A DNA stretch of 64,000 nucleotides, from the NCBI GenBank assembly GCA_025766275.1, contig JAFKAC010000044.1, forward strand, positions 62,001 through 126,000, given 5' to 3'. The notes beneath the pieces were generated by a model. The model was not told where the DNA came from, ran no database searches, and saw nothing but the letters and a program-made list of their open reading frames with translations. Positions 57,600-64,000 of this stretch are shown here, in pieces (position 1 is the stretch's first letter; each line of letters starts with the position of its first letter). The stretch comes from Lactarius indigo. Taxonomy: Eukaryota > Basidiomycota > Agaricomycetes > Russulales > Russulaceae. Made by a program: the position numbers and the translations under genes.

Positions 57600-58900
57600 A
57601 CGCGGACCCATTCACCCTGCTTGAGTTCCCAATGCGTCCCTGATAAAAAGACGACGCAAAGCAATGCCGATTCCAGTAGAGATCGTGTCCACAGCGTGAG
57701 ACGCGACGGGCCTTCCTCCGCTTTTGCAGCTTTGGTCGCCAGCGTAACCCGGAGGTGGAGGGTACGAAGTGCTTGCAGGTTCGGCGATAGCGACCCGACC
57801 TACTTGTACAGCGCTTAAAGTAAGACCTAGTACTGATCAGTCATAGAAAGGGTCAAAGGGGGTAGCAGACGTGTACCTCATCTGAAGTGCCATCGAGACT
57901 CATTTCGAGGCTCGAGCGCCTCAAGCCCCACGCCAGTCTTTCCCAGTGTTCCCAATAACCACACGCGCGTACGCATGCCCACTTCCGGCGCAAGAACGAG
58001 CACGAGCACTTTCAGCGCGCTGCCAAGCGCGCCAAAAAGCGCTGTGGGGCGCAAGTCATAGTACAGCGTGCTCGCGATCCGCAGCGGACGGCCAGGAGCG
58101 AGCGCAGCTGCCCGGCCGGGGCTGTTGTCAAGCACGACGAGACGTGGCACGGATGAGGGCGGGACTTCGTGCGCTGCAGGGGGCACGCCGACGAAGTGAG
58201 GCAACGCAAGGTGCATGAGACGCACAAGCGCGGGTGCGGCGAGAAAGTCATCGAAGAACGAATAGGAAAGCGTGTCGGCAGGCAGCGTCAGGTGCATAAG
58301 CGTGCCTGGTACCGCTGAGAGTAGCTCCGCATCGAAGGTCTGCGCCGAGAGCGCGCATAGAGCGGAGCGCCAGGGACAGCGCAAGCACAAAGGACGGCCC
58401 GTGCGCCGGCGTGTAGGCGCCTAACGCGAGCGTCGTCACAAACACCGCAAGATGTGGTGCCCCCGCTAGCCGCGCGACGCACGCGTCGGGGTTATCAGCA
58501 GATAGCTCGAGCGTACGGTGGAGTGCGAGCTGCGCGCCAGCGCTAAACCGCTTCGAGACGCGGGCAAGAACGGGTCACTGGGGAGTGCGGGACGTGCCCA
58601 AAGCCTGAGACGGATGACAGCGGGATCGGGGGGTCCTGGTGTGCCTGCTGTCGGGCAGGCCGTGGGCTGCGCAGCTTGAATGTCTGTGGGGTAGTCACTC
58701 TGATACGCTGGGGTGGTGGTGGTGCAGGAATTGTATGCACGGACTCAGTTGGGGAGTGAAGAAATGCTGGTGAGCTGAGTGTACGGGCGTGGATGGGGTG
58801 TGTTTGGAAGGAGGATCGGGCACTAGGAGGGATGATGTATGCTGGTACGCTCGAGAACATCTCAGACATGCACGGGGAGGAAGGTGAGACGGGCAAATCG
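57600..58900 (-). pseudogene. Remnant of an F-box/LRR-like gene, copy 2 (longest)
   Basis: Reads leftwards: a Pro/Ser-rich N-terminal frame from 58896 (PVSPSSPCMSEMFSS), RFSAGAQLALHHTLELS near 58545, FVTTLALGAYTPAHGPSF near 58440, then a frameshift and FDAELLSAVPGTLMHLTL, DTLSYSFFDDFLAAP, PRLVVLDNSPGRAAALAPG, LFGALGSALKVLVLVLAPE. It is the most complete of three copies but still interrupted; an F-box itself was not found. Confidence 0.5.
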
Positions 58901-59480
58901 GTTCAGGCCATGTCCGGCTCGGAGATAATGCTGGCGCGTCACACGAGGCAGCTGAGAGGACAGATATCTGGAGATGGAGGCGATGGCAAGCGGCTAGGAG
59001 GACAGGGCCAGGGCACATTGGAGATGGGAAATGGCATTGGAGGAGTGTCCTCGTCCCCTGCGGAAATGTAAAATGGAAGCAACGGTTGTCATTCGCCAGC
59101 GCAGAGACATCGAGATGGAGGATTGAGATGTCTAAGAGATCTTAGATGGTGAGTTCATGAGACTGAGCGTATCCTTGATGTCGAGATTTCGAGACTGCTC
59201 GAACCAGCGCATGTGTAATGGGTAGGAGGGTGCCGTGGGGGAAAGAGGGAATTGGCAGGGTGGAAGTGAGGCCGCCAGAATGCGGTCGTGTTCGTAGTCT
59301 ACAAGATCGGTGCGTTCCAACTGTCTCTCTCTAATTGTGGGAAAGACCAGGTGACGTACCTCCTTCTAGCTGTATTTCTGGTTATACTCGTAACCAACCA
59401 TTCAAACGAGGATTCTTGAGGGGTCGCAAGCGACTGGAGGTTCGTCGATTCGAGGTTCTGCGAAGCCGACACCCCATAGA
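58901..59480. other. Spacer between duplicated units, no gene seen
   Basis: Purine-rich (many GGAGG, GAGATGG). A 92-codon plus-strand frame at 58793-59071 is antisense to the F-box-like relic and not called. Confidence 0.45.
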
Positions 59481-59640
59481 GGGAAAGGTCACCAGTCTAA
59501 TTGCTGGTATAATGGGGGCGTCTGTTGTATCACATACTGGATGTCTTTCTGACGTTTGCCTTTCCTATAATAAGGACTTGGATCTTTGGAATTCGATGAC
59601 GGGTCGTTGCGTATCCGCAGAAGTAAGAGTTGTTGATCGA
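59481..59640 (-). pseudogene. Fourth copy fragment of the G-domain gene (P-loop exon)
   Basis: Minus-strand reading PKIQVLIIGKANVRKTSS, corresponding to PEVQFRVLIIGRANAGKTS in the intact genes. The P-loop is damaged (GKANVRKT for GRANAGKT) and a stop follows soon after. Confidence 0.65.
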
Positions 59641-59799
59641 TTTCGATCCCATTCTAGATCGATAGTTCACACGGTTCACCTTCATCACGCGTCACTGGAC
59701 ATACATAGACGACAGAACCACAGCCGGGTCAGGGTCAAATAAGGAAAGCGACCCGATCGATCGTGTGAACCATCATCGATCGAGGACGGGATCAAATCG

Positions 59800-60720
59800 A
59801 TCGTCAACTTGCTTCCATCACACAACCACCATGTCGTTGAATTCCAGAGGTGTAGGTCTGAGTCCGGGAAGACAAAAAGTGAAACAATGGTGAGCCCTAT
59901 TATTCACCGGAGATATTCTTGGACAACGGAGAAGGTACCTGGCCTTCGACGCGGAGCTGCTTGCCGCTGGGCCGGGTACGTTCACGCATCTCACGCAACT
60001 CCGTGATACGCTCCCCTCTGCGTTGTTCGACGAATTTCTCGCCGCGCTCATGCGTGCACGTCTTGCTCACCCCGTGCTTCCCCATTTCATTGGGTTGGCT
60101 TTCCCCGCGCAGCGCTGGATGTGCCTGCCACCGCCGCGCCGCGCCTTGTCGTGCTCGATAGCAGCCCCACCTCGTGGTTGCGCTCACTCCTGGCCGTCTG
60201 CTGCACTGCGCGACGCTACGCATCGCCAGTACGCTGTACGATGGCTTGCGCCCCGCGGCGCTTTTCGGCACGCTCGGAGGTGCACTGAAGGATCCCGTAC
60301 TTGTGCTTGCGCCCGATGTGGACATGCGCACGTGCGGGCGGTTGTTTTATTAGGCGTGCCGGGAAATACCGGCACGGTGCTCGAGCCGCTCGAGCGGAGT
60401 CTCGACGGCACTTCAGATGAAGTGCGCGTCTGCTGCCCCCCTTGGCTCTTTCTCTGACTGTCTGACTGATCAGTACTAGGTCTTACTGCAAGCGCTGTAC
60501 AAGCAGGTCGGATCGCCATTGCCGAACTTCCAGGCGCTTCGTACCCTCCCCCTACGGGCTGCACTGGCAACTGAAGTTGCCAAGGGGGAGGAAGGTTCGT
60601 CGCGTCTCGCGCTGTGGACACGATCTCCACTGGGATCGGTATTACTTTGCGTCGTCTTTCTATCGGGGGCACATTGGGAACTCGAGCAGGGTGAATTGAT
60701 CCGCGTGAAGTGAACTCATG
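59800..60720 (+). pseudogene. Remnant of an F-box/LRR-like gene, copy 3 (inverted relative to copy 1)
   Basis: Mirror of 45150-46020. It starts with VVEFQRCRSESGKTKS, a scrap of the P-loop exon fused to the gene, then LRDTLPSALFDEFLAALMR near 60000-60060 and YDGLRPAALFGTLGGAL-like sequence near 60240-60290. The frame is lost in several places. Confidence 0.5.
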
Positions 60721-61145
60721 TATGCTCATTTTTCTTCTCATTTTTTGGATGCTTTCTTTGCGCACATCTCTCTCTCATTCAATCGCCACACTTAACCTTT
60801 TTTCTATGGAGAAGGGTTCGGGTCCTCCATACAGACGGCTACTCTCCTTTTCGTTAATCCTGCACGATCCCTGCCCAATATCTTCGCATCATAGCTGTCT
60901 ATATTTCCGTCATAAAGCTCATATACATCACGTTACTCCTATCGTGTACATAACACACGACATGTACTCAGCAACTCATAAACTCGTCGAAAATGTCCCG
61001 AATCGCACATTCCGCTCCTCTTCTGTCCAATAGTGACCAAGTAAAGTATAATCAGATTCATGACAAGGTTTTGTGGCGAGTAGGTATCGGGAATGACACA
61101 TACGCACATACCGATGTTTCCTATGATGGTAGGAGATAGATCAGA
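60721..61145. other. Duplicated spacer, no gene seen
   Basis: Inverted copy of about 44780-45200; also related to 57180-57600. No coding sign. Confidence 0.5.
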
Positions 61146-61149
61146 TCAT

Positions 61150-61860
61150 TGAAATGTTACTGTATTACACCAAAAATAACCTAATACGACCTGGTAGCCA
61201 TCCATCGGAATCAGTTCGAACAGTGACAACGGATACGGCTGGTATAATGCGATCGTCTGCGCCTCTGCTCGGCCCGTATACCATGTGAAACTGGAGGAGT
61301 GCGCTGGTATTGGGTCGGGGAGCGGGAGCGTAACGTCAGGGTCATGGGGCGGAGGAGCTTCAGCCAGGTATGTGGGTTCTCGAGCGGCACCGATAATTCG
61401 AGAGAGAAGGGATGCACTGGCATGGGGATGGAAGGGACGTACCAATCATGTTAAGCCCGGACCGAATCGTTTTCCCACCACCTCGTGCCCACGCACGTCC
61501 TCCTCGACTGGCCAGTTGTGCCAGACCGTGCGCGCATCAAGCACGAGAAATACGGTGGCGAGCTTGTGGGTGTAGAGCCGCTACAACAACTGCTCCTTCA
61601 TCTTGCTGCTCCTGGCAGGTGCCAACTCTGACACAGCAGATAGGATGTCGTGCATAGAGGGGAAAGCCGCTAGCTACACGAGCGACAAGAGTCTGGGCTT
61701 GACGTCGTCGCGTCTTAGCGACGCGGGTTACGCCGCGGAGACTGGGAAGAACTAATCAGTAGTTAGGTCAGTGGGTAAGATAGAGAGGATGGTGCTTTCT
61801 TTGCATCGCTGACCCAGAGGTCGGTAGGCGGGCACCTGGGTCCTGTTTCGAGTGGCACGC
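61150..61860 (-). pseudogene. Remnant of a GNL3/NUG1-type GTPase gene, copy 5
   Basis: Inverted homologue of 43980-44720: LENPHTWLKLLRPMTLTLRS near 61400-61330 and VFLVLDARTVWHNWPVEEDV near 61560-61500, with stops in the part upstream. Confidence 0.5.
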
Positions 61861-62061
61861 CCTTCTTGTGGGAGGTGTTCCAAGTGAATCGAACATCCAT
61901 CGATACTGTAGTTATCTGGACTTAACACTGGTCAAATGAGGAAGGAGAAACCGATTCGGTCTTCAAGTTGTGAACTATCGATCTCATCGATCTAGGACGA
62001 GACCAAGACGGGATCAAAACGACCAACTACTCTTACTTTCCCCAGTGACTCCGCTGCTCCA

Positions 62062-64000
62062 ATGTTCATACAACAACCCCGCCGCCGAATTCCGCAAGTC
62101 CAGTTCCGGGTCCTAATTATAGGAAGGGCAAACGCAGGAAAAACGACCATCCTACAACGTGTATGTGATACAACGGAGAGCCCCATTATTTACCGTGGAA
62201 AGGAGAAGGTAGGGGGCCCAAACTTTTATATTATCTGCAGGCCTGATCTCACTGCCGACCAGGTTAAATTTGACCCGTCCATGGACGTTAGTGATAATAG
62301 TACTTCTCCTCGGACGAATCTGAACATGAAGTCAGCGAGGCGAGCACAGCATTGACGACGAACTTGTGTTCTCCAATCATACGGGTTATGTCTTTCATGA
62401 CTCCTGCGGGATTGAGTCAGGTGAAATTGAAGAACTCAGAATTTTGCAAGAATTCATTCGACGCAAGTGTGGAGAAAGGCAACTGCGTTCTAGATTGCAT
62501 GCGATATGGTTTGGACTCTCGAGTGTTCACGCGTTCATGATTACGACAACTGAGGGCCATATTTTGAGGTACTGCGTGCCAATGGACAACCAACGACCAG
62601 GGCTCGACCTCAAATTTTACAAGGACATATGCCCCGACAAGAATGGTGGGTCGTCACGTCCATTTGTGACTGAATTAACAAGAAAGTTTTCAGTGCCTGT
62701 CGTTGTCGTGTTTACAAAATATGATCAATTCCTACGAAATGTCCAAATTCATGTGGAGGATTTCGGAAGCCCAGATGACAATGTGTCTGACGTGGCGGAG
62801 AAACAATTCAAAGAACACTACTTGCATACCCTTGGTAACGACGTTAATTTTGTGCGACTAGAAAGTGGGTTCAGACTTAGATGCCGGAGTCACATGCTGA
62901 GGTTTTTGGCGACAGAAATGCACAGGCAAAATAAGGGCTGTGACGACCTTATTGAGAAGACGGCTGTAGCGTTGAATGAGGATATCGTTGCCTTGATGCT
63001 TTTGGCTGTCCAGAAACGCAATTTAGAATTGAGTGTCAAAACAGCTTTAAACCGGTGAGTACGTCAGTTGATGCGGTGAACTGAACGACGGTCTCAGCAG
63101 GCATTGCAGTGTCTATTCCAGTACTGGGCTCAAGGCCACACATACGGAAGATATAATTCGGGAGTGTCTTCTTCCATTTCCGTACATCTGGGTAAGAGTG
63201 GATATAGTTATAATTTGTGGTACATACATCGTGATGATCGATGTCGCCCAACTCCTAGTTTGTGAGTGCCGGTCGTAACTCACGCCTTTCGAATTGACTG
63301 ACAGTGCTGTATTGTTGCTCTGTTCTCCAGTTTGTGAGTGGCTGCCGTGCCCTCCCTCCGGTTCAATCCTGCTGACAATGCCTGTCCTCGGCTCCCTAGC
63401 AAGTAAGTGGCTGCCGTGCCTAACCCCGTTTCGAGAACGCTGATGATGCCTACCCTCGGCTTTCTAGTCGGTGAGTGGTTGCCATGCCTCGCTGCGGTTC
63501 GAGCCTGTTGACAAATGCTTGTCCTCGGCTCCCAAGTCTGTAAGTGGCTGCCGTGCTCTGCTGTGTTTCAAGCCCACTGACGATGTTTGTCCTCGACTTT
63601 CTAGTACGTGAGTGGCTACCGTGGCTTGCTACATCTCCAGGTCGCTGACCACGCCCGTTTTTGGCTCTCCAGCATGTGAGTGGCTGCCGTGACTCGCTAC
63701 ATTTCAAGCCTACTGATAGCGCCTGTCCTCGGTTCTCCAGCAAGTGAGTGACTACATGCCTCACTATATTTTAAAGCTTACTAATGATGCCTGTCCTTGT
63801 CCCTCCAGTATGTGAGTGGCTACGTTTCTCGCTGCGCTTCCAGCATATTGATGACGCCTGTCCTCGGCTCTCCAGTCTGTGAGTAGCTGCAATGCCTTGC
63901 TGCATTTGTAGTCTGCTGACGACGCTTGTCCTTGACTCTTCAGGAAGTGAGTGGTTCCGGGACGTCCCCCGCACCGTTTGAAGCTTTCTGATGACGCGTG
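62062..64000 (+). CDS. Gene C: inverted paralogue, 5'-truncated, running off the window
   Basis: Exons 62062-62208, 62263-62286, 62336-62508, 62569-62645, 62694-62864, 62916-63054, 63110-63191, then three-base exons from 63259 on. It opens at ATG 62062 (MFIQQPRRRIPQVQFR) directly before the P-loop GRANAGKTTILQR; the C2-like exons of A and B are absent. G3 region is HDSCG and G4 is TKYD. Five exon lengths (24, 173, 77, 171, 139) equal those of A and B; the exon before the array is 82 nt, 6 more than in A, so phase 0 is kept. No stop interrupts the spliced frame. The 3' exons lie beyond 64000. Whether the shortened N-terminus is functional is unknown. Confidence 0.7.
63259..63946 (+). repeat. 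Array C: at least 11 three-base exons on the plus strand
   Basis: Triplets start at 63259, 63331, 63400, 63468, 63537, 63605, 63673, 63741, 63809, 63876 and 63944: TTT TTT CAA TCG TCT TAC (F F Q S S Y), then CAT CAA TAT TCT GAA (H Q Y S E). All are preceded by AG and followed by GTGAGT or GTAAGT. Intron parts are 64-69 nt. The array is on the strand of gene C, opposite to arrays A and B, as expected if it is part of the transcript. It continues past the window end. Confidence 0.88.

Overview
The window is nuclear DNA of a basidiomycete fungus, most likely an agaricomycete. The signs are multi-exon genes with 47-60 nt GT-AG introns and CTRAY branch sites, a C2-NACHT-WD40 NLR, F-box/LRR proteins, a Tad1/LINE-like gag gene, a MULE transposon and the local gene set (MAD1, 2-Cys peroxiredoxin, DUF262). 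I assembled the gene models by hand. Exon sums were checked for frame, but nothing was compared with a database.

Layout. 0.15-1.15 kb: relic of an F-box gene joined to a broken methyltransferase. 3.05-8.64 kb (-): an intact 1715-aa C2-NACHT-WD40 protein. 9.06-10.5 kb: a fresh gag-only LINE derivative with target-site duplication and poly(A). 10.5-14.4 kb: unrecognised. 14.5-19.8 kb: a complete 5.25-kb MULE carrying four cyclin-exon fragments, inserted just 3' of a pseudogene whose intact paralogue at 28.2-29.4 kb preserves the empty site. 21.3-27.7 kb: two tandem F-box genes with matching exon structure. 29.8-30.4 kb (-): truncated DUF262 gene. 30.5-34.2 kb: MAD1 (+) and 2-Cys peroxiredoxin (-). 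34.4-64 kb: a mosaic of segmental duplications. One unit (about 30.5-46.2 kb) is repeated directly in decayed form (about 46.4-58.9 kb, with MAD1 and peroxiredoxin as pseudogenes). Part of it recurs inverted (about 59.7-64 kb).

The most unusual content is in these duplications. Three paralogous genes encode proteins with a Ras-like G domain (A, minus, 38.05-43.58 kb; B, minus, 51.55-56.03 kb; C, plus, 62.06 kb to the window end). Each contains, at the same place, a tandem array of about 68-bp repeats. Read on the gene's own strand, every repeat is a complete mini-intron (GTGAGT donor, CTGAC-like branch site, pyrimidine tract, AG) separated from the next by exactly three variable nucleotides. 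The preceding exon ends in phase 0, so each triplet is a one-codon exon, and none of the triplets is a stop. Gene A would have 62 exons, 48 of them one codon long. B has 32 such triplets and C at least 11. The flanking exons match between the paralogues in boundaries and frame. The arrays therefore look like hypervariable, codon-by-codon cassettes inserted in a GTPase-like protein, and any subset of codons could be skipped without loss of frame. Splicing itself cannot be shown from DNA.

The other intact genes are probably functional: NLR (non-self recognition), MAD1 (spindle checkpoint), peroxiredoxin (peroxide detoxification), F-box paralogues (ubiquitin ligase adaptors).
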